From: Flavobacterium enshiense DK69
GTDB taxonomy: Bacteria > Bacteroidota > Bacteroidia > Flavobacteriales > Flavobacteriaceae
DNA: 64,000 nt
Direction: 5' to 3'
Assembly (NCBI RefSeq): GCF_000498495.1
Contig: NZ_AVCS01000003.1
Span: forward strand, 1 to 64,000
Of this stretch, positions 34,354 through 42,303 are shown one piece after another. The position numbers and the translations under genes are program-made. The notes under the pieces were generated by a model that made no database searches, was not told the origin of the DNA, and worked only from the letters and a program-made list of their open reading frames with translations. Positions within the stretch are counted from its first letter, which is position 1, and every line of letters starts with the position of its first letter.

Positions 34354-35535
34354 TTATAATTTACGTTTTAAGATTTCATCTTTATTATTGGGTTTGAAAG
34401 TGGCGCCGGCGCAGCGCATTACAGCATCATAACCAAACCGGTTTTTTATATTATCCATAGCCTGATACAGTGAGAGCATTTCTTCAGTATCTTCAAACAT
34501 GTTTATCTGATACGTTCCTCTTACCAGTCCGCTGAAACGGATTCCGATTAGCCGAAGCCGCATGCGACGCTGGTAGGCTTTATCGAATAGATCGGTAACT
34601 GTTTTTGTCAGGATATGATCGGCAGAAGTATATTGTACCCTGCACTGTTTGGTTTCGGTATCAAAATTGGCGTATCGGATTTTGACCGTCACTGTTGATG
34701 TTAACCATTGTTCCGACCGCAGTTGAAAGGCAAGTTTTTCGACCATGCCGGATAGCACCGCTTTGAGTTTATGAACATCGATGGTGTCGTGTACAAAAGT
34801 ATGTTCGGTTGAAATGGATTTCCTTTCTGTATAAGGTTCAACAGGATTATTATCGATACCATTGGCTTTTTTCCATAACTCAATGCCGTTTTTACCGATC
34901 ATTTGCTGTAACACTTCCACAGGCATTTCAGAAAGCGTCTGAATGGTGCGGATTCCGATACGGGACAGTAACTGGAAAGTCACATCGCCCACCATAGGGA
35001 TTTTTTGAATGGACAGCGGATTCAGGAACGGCTTGACCTTATTTTCCGGAATTTCCAGATTTCCTTTTTGCTTGGCTTCTCCGGTTCCAATTTTAGAAAC
35101 CGTTTTGTTTACCGATAATGCAAAGCTTATTGGTAAACCTGTTTCTTTTGTGACTGACTGGGCCAGTTCATCCGTCCATTTGTAGCAACCGAAAAACTTG
35201 TCTAAACCGGTAATGTCCAGGTAGAACTCATCGATGCTCGCTTTTTCTACAATAGGAGCTTTCTCTTTGATGACTTCTGTTACTTCGTGCGATAATCGGG
35301 AATACAATTCCATGTCACCTTTCATTACTTTTGCCTGAGGACATAATCGTAAAGCCATTTTAACAGGCATAGCCGAACGTACGCCAAAGACACGGGCTTC
35401 ATAGGAACAGGAAGCCACAACACCTCTGTCTCCGCCTCCGATAATCAGTGGAACTCCGATTAATTGGGAGTTTGTTTTTCTTTCGCACGATACGAAAAAT
35501 GTATCTAAATCCATGTGTACAATTGCCCTTGCCAT
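34354..35535 (-). CDS. dinB: Y-family DNA polymerase IV
   Basis: A 393-residue translesion polymerase. Active-site acidic residues are visible in MDLDTFFVSCE (Asp8 and Asp10) and in SIDEFYLD (about residues 98-105), so it is catalytically intact, unlike ImuB proteins, which have lost these. The steric gate region is FFVSCE and the little-finger domain fills about 240-350. First gene of the dinB-dnaE operon. Its promoter TAATTTTG (35566 to 35559 on the minus strand) is overlapped by a half-site of the repressor operator, which suggests SOS-like induction. Confidence 0.92.
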   Translation of the reverse strand: MARAIVHMDLDTFFVSCERKTNSQLIGVPLIIGGGDRGVVASCSYEARVFGVRSAMPVKMALRLCPQAKVMKGDMELYSRLSHEVTEVIKEKAPIVEKASIDEFYLDITGLDKFFGCYKWTDELAQSVTKETGLPISFALSVNKTVSKIGTGEAKQKGNLEIPENKVKPFLNPLSIQKIPMVGDVTFQLLSRIGIRTIQTLSEMPVEVLQQMIGKNGIELWKKANGIDNNPVEPYTERKSISTEHTFVHDTIDVHKLKAVLSGMVEKLAFQLRSEQWLTSTVTVKIRYANFDTETKQCRVQYTSADHILTKTVTDLFDKAYQRRMRLRLIGIRFSGLVRGTYQINMFEDTEEMLSLYQAMDNIKNRFGYDAVMRCAGATFKPNNKDEILKRKL

Positions 35536-35558
35536 AATCTTTCTCTATTTGTATTATA

Positions 35559-35566
35559 CAAAATTA
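35559..35566 (-). promoter_or_regulatory. Predicted -7 element of the dinB-dnaE operon
   Basis: Minus-strand TAATTTTG matches TANNTTTG, 24 nt upstream of the dinB start codon. Half-site TTGTAACA (35574-35581) sits just upstream of it. Confidence 0.55.
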
Positions 35567-35573
35567 GTGCAGG

Positions 35574-35615
35574 TTGTAACAAAATTTAGTATATTTGATG
35601 TTACAAATTGTAACA
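35574..35615. promoter_or_regulatory. Operator of the XRE-S24 repressor between divergent promoters
   Basis: TGTTACAA-A-TTGTAACA (35599-35615) is a perfect 17-base palindrome. A further half-site TTGTAACA lies at 35574-35581. The palindrome covers the predicted start of the repressor transcript, the half-site flanks the dinB promoter. Confidence 0.75.
35590..35597 (+). promoter_or_regulatory. Predicted -7 element of the repressor gene
   Basis: TATATTTG matches TANNTTTG exactly; the palindromic operator begins 2 nt after it, so binding would block transcription. Confidence 0.6.
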
Positions 35616-35623
35616 AAATAACC

Positions 35624-36385
35624 ATGTCTTTATTTTCGGACAACATCAGGTATCTTAGGGCAGAAAGGAAGATTTCTCAGGAAAAGCTTGCCGAATCACT
35701 GGGTATAACCCGAGGCAGGTACGTTAAGTATGAAGACGGGACTTCGGAAGCTCCTTATGAAATATTAAAAAGCATATCTTATTTTTATCATATCAGTATT
35801 GATCTGCTGCTTTCTGTGGATGTGAGGAAAGTACCTATGGATGAACTGCTGAAACTGGAAGATAACAGACTGCTTTTACCAATTACCGTAGATAAATACG
35901 GTGAAAGTTTTATTGAGGTCGTTCCGCATAAAGCAAAAGCCGGTTACCTCACCGGATATGCAGACCCTGAGTTTATAGAAAGCCTGCAACATATTTCCTT
36001 GCCTTTTTTAGGTTCGGGAAAATTCAGGGGTTTTCCTGTGGAAGGCGATTCCATGCCGCCCCATGAAGACGGAAGTATTATTGTAGGACGCTATGTTGAG
36101 AACTTAGGTGGGGTAGTGGATGGTAAGACCTATATTTTTATTACTAAAGATGAAGGTATAGTGTATAAACGATTGAATAAAAACAAAAAGAATGTCCTCA
36201 TGGTTGAATCGGATAACAGTTTTTACCCACCGTATGAAGTCAAAGCCTCGGATATTCTTGAAATTTGGGAATACAAATGCAATATAGGTCTAAGCGACAG
36301 AAAACAGGAGGTCTCAGAAACGGAAAGCGTGAAAGAAATGTTCCTTGAATTGAAAAGGGAAATTAATGAGTTGAAGAATAGGTGA
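35624..36385 (+). CDS. LexA-like XRE-S24 repressor
   Basis: A 253-residue repressor from ATG 35624 (MSLFSDNIRYLRAERK). Residues about 5-65 are an XRE-type helix-turn-helix (ISQEKLAESLGITRGRYVKYE). The C-terminal S24 peptidase domain (about 95-225) has a likely Ala-Gly cleavage site in KAKAGYL (about 103-109), the catalytic Ser in VEGDSMPPHEDG (about 140) and the catalytic Lys in IVYKRLNK (about 180), all at LexA-like spacing. RecA-stimulated self-cleavage is therefore plausible. The last 25 residues are a coiled-coil (MFLELKREINELKNR). Divergent from dinB-dnaE with a shared operator, it most likely represses both. Confidence 0.88.
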   Translation: MSLFSDNIRYLRAERKISQEKLAESLGITRGRYVKYEDGTSEAPYEILKSISYFYHISIDLLLSVDVRKVPMDELLKLEDNRLLLPITVDKYGESFIEVVPHKAKAGYLTGYADPEFIESLQHISLPFLGSGKFRGFPVEGDSMPPHEDGSIIVGRYVENLGGVVDGKTYIFITKDEGIVYKRLNKNKKNVLMVESDNSFYPPYEVKASDILEIWEYKCNIGLSDRKQEVSETESVKEMFLELKREINELKNR

Positions 36386-36392
36386 AATGTGC

Positions 36393-36471
36393 CTTCGACC
36401 CTTCGACCCTTCGACAGGCTCAGGATCCATGCAGTCATTAAATTGGCGTTCCGGTGGCTGAGCCTGTCGAA
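36393..36471. repeat. REP-like inverted repeat
   Basis: TTCGACAGGCTCAG (36410-36423) and CTGAGCCTGTCGAA (36458-36471) are perfect inverted copies with a 34-nt spacer; upstream lie two short direct repeats CCTTCGAC. This GC-rich motif looks like a dispersed repetitive element of Bacteroidota genomes. Confidence 0.6.
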
Positions 36472-36509
36472 GCCACGTCTTTTTTATTGAATTATTTCAT
36501 TGATGAAGA

Positions 36510-38033
36510 TTATCTGACTACCAATTTTTGTGTTTTATAATGGTTACCGATCTTGATTTGAATCAGATAGGTTCCACTTCTTAAATGATCAGCATTCATG
36601 TCAATGTGTTTGTCTCCTGAATCCAGATTACCTTCAAATAAATTTTCTACAATTCTTCCGTTTAAATCAAAGAGAGTAACAGACACATTTTCCGGTTGTG
36701 AAAGGGAAAAGGAAATGGTTGAGGATCCAGAAATTGGATTGGGATAAATTATAAATGAATTTTCCGGTTGAAAGTCATTTACTGATAATGGGTCGACTGA
36801 TAATTTCACGATCCAATAATCATAATCGCCTTTATTATCCAAAATATCTCCATTTGTAGAATTACTCATTCCTGCGATAATATAGCCTCCGTCAGAAGTT
36901 TTTTGGATGGCAAAGGCCCTGTCATCTCCTGAACCGCCCAATGTTTTTTGCCATAGTATTCCTCCTGTAGCGTCAAATTTTATGACCCAATAATCATAAC
37001 CACCATGATTTCCCGTCACATCTCCGTCTGTAGAAGAAGTGACGCCTGCAACAATGTAACCACCATCAACAGTTTGTTGCATATCATAGGGGGTATCAGC
37101 GCCTGAACCTCCTGCAATTTCATACCATTGAGGAATGCCGTTTGCATTTAGTTTATGGATGTAGATATTGTCATAACTATTCTCTACAAGGATATACCCT
37201 CCATCAGAGGTTTGTCTAACACAATAAATACTGTCAGCATTGTCTCCTCCCAAGGTTCTCTGCCATTGAATAATTCCGGTTGCACTCAATTTTACAATCC
37301 AGCCATTGTAACCTCCGCCATTTGTAGTAATATCTCCATCTGTAGAATTACTTTCCCCGGCAACAATGTATCCGCTATCTGCAGTTTGCTGTATACTCCG
37401 TGCATAGTCTTGCCCGTTGCCCCCAAATGTTTTCTGCCATTGAATAGTTCCGGAAGGATTCAATTTTACTACCCAGAAATTAGTACCCCCATAAACTGAT
37501 GTGACATCACCATTTGCAGAGCCGCTATAACCAGCAAATACATATCCTCCATCTGAGGTTTGTTGGATGCTTAGTACTGATTCCCAACCGGTACCTCCAA
37601 AAGTCTTTTGCCAAACAACGGTTCCTGAGCTATTTAATTTTATAACCCAACAATCATAGCCGCCGTGATTGTTTGTAATATCTCCATCTGATGAATTGGT
37701 TGAGCCTGCGAGAATATAACCGCCATCCAGAGTTTGTTGTATACTGTTAATGTCGTCCAAACCGGAACCTCCAAATGTTCTTTTCCATTGAATAGTCCCA
37801 GTGCTGTTTATTTTTGCAATCCAACAATCATAATCTCCATGAAATCCGGTAACGTCACCATCGTTAGAACCTGTCATTCCGGAAATAAGATAACCACCGT
37901 CTGAGGCTTGGCAAATGCTATTTCCGTAATCATCTGCAGAGCCACCATAGTTTTTTTGCCATTGTATGGCGGGTTGGGAATAACTAAGAAAAGAAAGCAG
38001 TAATCCAATAAAAAAAGTAAAATGTGTTTTCAT
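36510..38033 (-). CDS. Secreted repeat protein with T9SS type A sorting domain
   Basis: A 507-residue protein with a signal peptide (MKTHFTFFIGLLLSFLSYSQ). Residues about 20-415 hold seven repeats of about 55-57 residues, each with IxWQKTFGGSGxD and xDGGYIVAGxxNSxxGD and YDxWVVKLN features; the pattern is that of a beta-propeller-like or SBBP repeat series. The C-terminal 80 residues, IIYPNPISGSSTISFSL through GTYLIQIKIGNHYKTQKLVV, are a type IX secretion sorting signal (TIGR04183-type). It is expected at the cell surface or in the medium as adhesin-like or structural cargo; GldF/GldG of this window belong to the same gliding/T9SS biology. Confidence 0.88.
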   Translation of the reverse strand: MKTHFTFFIGLLLSFLSYSQPAIQWQKNYGGSADDYGNSICQASDGGYLISGMTGSNDGDVTGFHGDYDCWIAKINSTGTIQWKRTFGGSGLDDINSIQQTLDGGYILAGSTNSSDGDITNNHGGYDCWVIKLNSSGTVVWQKTFGGTGWESVLSIQQTSDGGYVFAGYSGSANGDVTSVYGGTNFWVVKLNPSGTIQWQKTFGGNGQDYARSIQQTADSGYIVAGESNSTDGDITTNGGGYNGWIVKLSATGIIQWQRTLGGDNADSIYCVRQTSDGGYILVENSYDNIYIHKLNANGIPQWYEIAGGSGADTPYDMQQTVDGGYIVAGVTSSTDGDVTGNHGGYDYWVIKFDATGGILWQKTLGGSGDDRAFAIQKTSDGGYIIAGMSNSTNGDILDNKGDYDYWIVKLSVDPLSVNDFQPENSFIIYPNPISGSSTISFSLSQPENVSVTLFDLNGRIVENLFEGNLDSGDKHIDMNADHLRSGTYLIQIKIGNHYKTQKLVVR

Positions 38034-38389
38034 AACTATTTAAATTTTTTAGAACTGTGAGATCGGTCTCTTACAGTACTTCAGTTAAAAATAAATTTTA
38101 TGAAATGGGGTCTTAGGGGTTTTTATGAAACTTTTGGTTTATTGAAAAATTAATCACCAAGGTTATATAAATCATTCTAACCAAACTGGATTATTTTAGA
38201 ATAGTAAAACTGTAAATCAAAATTGATTTAATATACTGTTTTATTTATTAAAATTAATAATAAATAATTGAATTACAGTCAATTGTGTGTTTATTCTATT
38301 AGAAATGTGCTAACAAAATCTGAAGTTGACGTCAAATAGTAATGTTGTCAGTTTTTAAAGGAATCGAACCCGCCAACTAAAGAATCGGA
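38034..38389. other. Intergenic region before the T9SS gene
   Basis: AT-rich. It holds an incomplete T-arm-like sequence (minus GGGTTCGATTCC, 38358-38369) next to the mnmE end, which looks like a relic or chance match. No gene or clear promoter was found. Confidence 0.4.
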
Positions 38390-38407
38390 TTACTTTCCGA
38401 TACAGAA
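38390..38407 (-). other. SGI1-type attB-like sequence at the end of mnmE
   Basis: The last 18 bases of mnmE, TTCTGTATCGGAAAGTAA on the minus strand, differ in two bases from the recalled attB of Salmonella genomic island 1 at trmE. It mainly reflects the conserved CIGK C-terminus; no island is integrated here. Confidence 0.35.
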
Positions 38408-39823
38408 ATTAGCAAAAATATTCCCCAATAACTCATCATTAGTAACCTGTCCTGTAATCTCCCCGAAATAGAACAATGCCTGACGGATGTCGATTGCCAT
38501 TAAATCGGCAGAAAGACCGCTTTGTAATCCCCATTGTACTTTTTGGATTTCCTCTAAGGCTTTCAGTAACGAATCGTAATGTCTTGTGTTGGTTACTATG
38601 GTTTCGTTGTTGCGTAGCGCTCCGGTGTTTACAAAAGAAAGCAATTGGTTTTTCAGGTCATCGACACCTTCTTTGTTTTTGGCGGAGATGAAGATAGTTG
38701 AAAGTGTTCGATTTACAGTTAACAGTTCTTCCTGATACTTGTTTAACCTGTTGTTAATTTGGGTTAAAGTATCTGGGGAGATCACATCTTTTTTGTTAAC
38801 AATAACGATTAAAGATTTCTGTGGATATTGGTTTTGGATTTTACCTATTTCATTGATAAAAGTGTCTAATTGACCGTTGGCTGCAAACTGTGAACCGTCA
38901 ACTAAATACAAAATTACTTGAGCTAATTCGATCTTCTCAAATGTTTTCTTGATACCGATGCTTTCCACATGGTCCTGTGTTTCACGGATACCGGCTGTAT
39001 CAATGAATCTAAACCCGATACCATCAATGACCAATTCGTCTTCGATAGTATCGCGGGTTGTTCCGGCTATGTCGGATACGATGGCACGTTCTTCATTTAG
39101 CAACGCATTCAGTAGGGTAGACTTCCCAACATTTGGTTCACCTACAATAGCAACTGGAATGCCGTTTTTGATTACGTTGCCCACAGCAAACGAATCAATA
39201 AGACGTTTTAAGACAAATTCGATTCGGTTCAGTAAATCATGGAATTGGGTACGATCAGCAAATTCGACGTCTTCTTCGGCAAAGTCCAACTCCAGTTCAA
39301 TCAAAGAAGCGAAGTTAAGAAGCTCTTCACGGAGTTTTGCAATCTCGTTACTGAAACCACCGCGCATCTGCTGCATGGCAATTTGGTGGGATGCTTCATT
39401 ATCCGAAGCAATCAAATCGGCTACGGCTTCGGCTTGCGATAAGTCCATTTTACCGTTCAAAAACGAACGCAAGGTGAACTCGCCCGGCTGTGCCATTCGA
39501 CATCCTTTACGAAGCAATAACTGGATAATTTGTTGTTGGATATAGGTTGAGCCGTGACACGAGATTTCAACCGTATTTTCTCCGGTATATGAATTCGTTC
39601 CTCTGAAAAGTGATAACAATACCTGGTCGATTACTTTACTGCCATCGACAATATGCCCTAAATGTAGCGTATGGGTTTTTTGCAGGGTAATGTCCTTCCC
39701 GGAAACCGATTGGAATACCAGCGAAGCAATAGCAATAGCATCTTTCCCTGAAAGACGGATAACAGCAATTGCACCCGCTCCGGAAGGTGTCGCTAAGGCT
39801 ACAATAGTATCGTTTGGAATCAT
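38390..39823 (-). CDS. mnmE: tRNA modification GTPase MnmE
   Basis: With MnmG, installs carboxymethylaminomethyl groups at wobble U34. 477 residues from MIPNDTIVALATPSGAG (39823), the usual N-terminus; the frame extends 33 nt upstream to an ATG that is less likely. The tetrahydrofolate-binding N-domain precedes a helical domain interrupted by the G domain (about residues 220-380), with P-loop GEPNVGKSTLL, GTTRDTIEDE and NKKD. The C-terminus FCIGK carries the catalytic cysteine. The -7 element TAACTTTG is on the minus strand at 39854-39861. Confidence 0.95.
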   Translation of the reverse strand: MIPNDTIVALATPSGAGAIAVIRLSGKDAIAIASLVFQSVSGKDITLQKTHTLHLGHIVDGSKVIDQVLLSLFRGTNSYTGENTVEISCHGSTYIQQQIIQLLLRKGCRMAQPGEFTLRSFLNGKMDLSQAEAVADLIASDNEASHQIAMQQMRGGFSNEIAKLREELLNFASLIELELDFAEEDVEFADRTQFHDLLNRIEFVLKRLIDSFAVGNVIKNGIPVAIVGEPNVGKSTLLNALLNEERAIVSDIAGTTRDTIEDELVIDGIGFRFIDTAGIRETQDHVESIGIKKTFEKIELAQVILYLVDGSQFAANGQLDTFINEIGKIQNQYPQKSLIVIVNKKDVISPDTLTQINNRLNKYQEELLTVNRTLSTIFISAKNKEGVDDLKNQLLSFVNTGALRNNETIVTNTRHYDSLLKALEEIQKVQWGLQSGLSADLMAIDIRQALFYFGEITGQVTNDELLGNIFANFCIGK

Positions 39824-39853
39824 TTTTTTTTGAGTTACAGGGTTTTCCGGTTG

Positions 39854-39861
39854 CAAAGTTA
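39854..39861 (-). promoter_or_regulatory. Predicted -7 element of mnmE
   Basis: Minus-strand TAACTTTG matches TANNTTTG, 31 nt upstream of the chosen start; it supports start 39823 over 39856. Confidence 0.5.
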
Positions 39862-40046
39862 CAAAATTTCAAAGTTTCAAATCCTAGATACAAAATTCCA
39901 TATTCTTTAGCTCATAACATATGATTTGTAAATCATAACTCCCTCACGGTTAAATAATTGAAAAACTGATATTAATCAGATTTTATTTGCTTTTCTTTTA
40001 GTAACTTTATGTAACAATTTGAAAACCAACACGAAAACCGACAGTT

Positions 40047-40886
40047 ATGAAAAAGATACTTTTCCCTACCGATTTTTCCGAAACAGCGAACAATGCATTT
40101 GTTTATGCTTTGGATATGGCAAAATCTATCGACGCAGAAGTAATTGTGCTTCATGTTTATGATTTGCCTACGGTGTCATTCGGGGAAGTTCCGGTGACAT
40201 TGGTTGAGATTTACGATTCTATTGAATTGGACAACTTTGAAAATTTTAAGGACCAGATTCCGATTTTACGCGAAATAGCAGAAAAACACCAGCTTGGGGA
40301 TGTTAAGATGAGTCATGTGTTGCGTCATGGTGATTTGGTGCGCATCATGAAAGAAATATGTCATGACGAAAAAGTAGATATGGTTGTAATGGGTACTAAT
40401 GGCGCTTCCGGTATGCAGGAAGTGTTTTTGGGTTCCAATACTGGAAATGCGATTGTGAATGTGCCGGTAACGCTTTTATGTGTGCCTAATAAAGCCAAAT
40501 TCAAACTATTGCAAAATATAGGATTCACTACAACATTCAACGATCAAGATAGTGAAGTGTTGCATCGGGTAGTGGCTATTGCGAAGAAATTCCACGCCAA
40601 AGTGAAATGTGTAACCGTCAGAACACATGGTTTTAATGTAACCGAAGAAGGTATGGAATTTTGGAAAGCTCCATTTAAAAACGAGCCGGTTGAGTTCTTT
40701 TTGGTTCCACATGATGATGTGAAAGAAACCATTCTTGACTTTATAGAGCATCAACACATTGATATGCTGGCGATGGTAACACATAAACGCAACTTCTTCC
40801 AGGAATTGTTTACCCACAGTCTGACACAAAAACTTTCTTACCACATCGAAACACCTATTTTAGCGTTTCATGAGAGTAATAAGTGA
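40047..40886 (+). CDS. Tandem-domain universal stress protein
   Basis: A 279-residue cytoplasmic protein with two Usp domains. Domain 1 (about 1-150) has the opening MKKILFPTDFSETANNAF and a nucleotide-binding-like GTNGASGMQEVFLGSNTGNAI; domain 2 (about 151-279) begins KLLQNIGFTTTFND and is more diverged, lacking the G-x2-G-x9-G pattern. Such proteins bind ATP or adenine nucleotides and accumulate under stress. No operon partner; it is convergent with dnaN across a terminator. Confidence 0.9.
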   Translation: MKKILFPTDFSETANNAFVYALDMAKSIDAEVIVLHVYDLPTVSFGEVPVTLVEIYDSIELDNFENFKDQIPILREIAEKHQLGDVKMSHVLRHGDLVRIMKEICHDEKVDMVVMGTNGASGMQEVFLGSNTGNAIVNVPVTLLCVPNKAKFKLLQNIGFTTTFNDQDSEVLHRVVAIAKKFHAKVKCVTVRTHGFNVTEEGMEFWKAPFKNEPVEFFLVPHDDVKETILDFIEHQHIDMLAMVTHKRNFFQELFTHSLTQKLSYHIETPILAFHESNK

Positions 40887-40973
40887 AGTAGTCAGCAATC
40901 AGAAGGCAGAAGGCAAGCGTTAATAAACGATTTACAGTCTGATAATCTAAGAGGTCTAAGTAATCTAACAATA

Positions 40974-41012
40974 AAAAAACCGCAATTCCTCATAACTGGA
41001 TTGCGGTTCTTT
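40974..41012. terminator. Bidirectional terminator between usp and dnaN
   Basis: AACCGCAAT and ATTGCGGTT arms form a stem around TCCTCATAACTGG with additional CC/GG pairing; T and A flanks are present. Confidence 0.75.
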
Positions 41013-41088
41013 GGTATAAAAGGGTTGGTTATAGTCTTTTTTGAATTTCGAATTATGAATTACGAATTCAAATCTCTTAATTTTTAAA

Positions 41089-42207
41089 TTAATTATTCAG
41101 CATCACCGGCATTACCAACATGGTAACTGTTTCGCCTTCGTCTAAACCATCAACAGGAGTAAGAATTCCGGCGCGGTTTGGTAATGACATCTCTAATTGG
41201 ATTTCATCCGATTGTAAGTTGGTCAACATCTCTGTCAAGAAACGGGAGTTGAAACCAATCTGCATATCATCACCTTGATAATCACATGTCAAACGCTCTT
41301 CTGCTTTGTTTGAGTAGTCAATATCTTCTGCTGAGATATTCAATTCAGCTCCGGCGATTTTCAAACGAATTTGGTGTGTAGTTTTGTTGGCAAAAATAGC
41401 CACACGACGAACAGAACTTAAAAACTGAGATCTGTCCATTACTAATTTATTAGGGTTCTCTTTTGGAATTACCGCTTCGTAATTAGGGTATTTACCATCA
41501 ATTAAACGACATGTTAATGTATAGTTGTCAAAAGAGAAGGTTGCATTCGAATCGTTGTATTCAATTTTAACTTCCGCATCCGATGTTGCCAGGATTCCTT
41601 TTAAAATGTTCAAAGGTTTTTTCGGCATGATGAAATCGGCAGCCTGAGATGCTTTTACATCTGCACGGGCATATTTTACCAATTTATGAGCATCCGTTGC
41701 TACGAAAATCAATCCTTCTGTGGAGAACTGGAAGAAAACCCCCGACATTACCGGACGTAAATCGTCGTTACCGGCTGCGAAAATGGTCTTGCTTACTGCA
41801 GTTGCTAATACTTCAGCAGGAACTAATGTGGAAGATGGTTCTTCTAAAACAACTGCTTTAGGGAATTCTTCTCCAGGAGCGTATGCTAGAGCATATTTAC
41901 CCGAATTAGAACTGATTTCGATAGTATTGTTATCCTCAACAGTGAATGTCAAAGGCTGTTCAGGGAATGTTTTAAGTATTTCCAATAATAATTTTGCAGG
42001 AACGGCTACACTTCCTTGGCTGGTAGAATCAATTTCCAAAGTAGAAGACATGGTAGTCTCTAAATCAGATGATGAAACACGTAACTGGTTATTGTCTAAT
42101 TCAAATAAGAAATTATCTAAAATAGGCAGGGTGTTGCTGCTGTTGATTACACTACCTAAAACCTGTAGCTGTTTTAACAAATAGGAACTGGATACAATAA
42201 ACTTCAT
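41089..42207 (-). CDS. dnaN: DNA polymerase III beta sliding clamp
   Basis: The 372-residue ring-forming processivity clamp of the replisome. Three homologous clamp domains are visible (about 1-120, 125-250, 255-372), with MKFIVSSSYLLKQLQVLG at the start and the conserved end GETVTMLVMPVMLNN, whose VMPVML segment lines the clamp-interaction pocket. Full length for the family. No dnaA or recF is adjacent in the window. A -7 element TATATTTG lies on the minus strand at 42257-42264. Confidence 0.96.
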   Translation of the reverse strand: MKFIVSSSYLLKQLQVLGSVINSSNTLPILDNFLFELDNNQLRVSSSDLETTMSSTLEIDSTSQGSVAVPAKLLLEILKTFPEQPLTFTVEDNNTIEISSNSGKYALAYAPGEEFPKAVVLEEPSSTLVPAEVLATAVSKTIFAAGNDDLRPVMSGVFFQFSTEGLIFVATDAHKLVKYARADVKASQAADFIMPKKPLNILKGILATSDAEVKIEYNDSNATFSFDNYTLTCRLIDGKYPNYEAVIPKENPNKLVMDRSQFLSSVRRVAIFANKTTHQIRLKIAGAELNISAEDIDYSNKAEERLTCDYQGDDMQIGFNSRFLTEMLTNLQSDEIQLEMSLPNRAGILTPVDGLDEGETVTMLVMPVMLNN

Positions 42208-42256
42208 CTTCTTTCTTTTTTAGTGCCGTAAAACTTTATTTTCATTTTAGGCTTCA

Positions 42257-42264
42257 CAAATATA
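42257..42264 (-). promoter_or_regulatory. Predicted -7 element of dnaN
   Basis: Minus-strand TATATTTG matches TANNTTTG exactly; the start codon is 50 nt downstream. Confidence 0.5.
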
Positions 42265-42303
42265 TTCTAAACTATGTAACTTAAAAATATTTTTTATTAA
42301 CAA

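Noticed and set aside
38356..38370. Possible tRNA gene (GGGTTCGATTCC on the minus strand)
   Set aside because: No matching stem, acceptor or anticodon arm; only the T-loop-like core is present.
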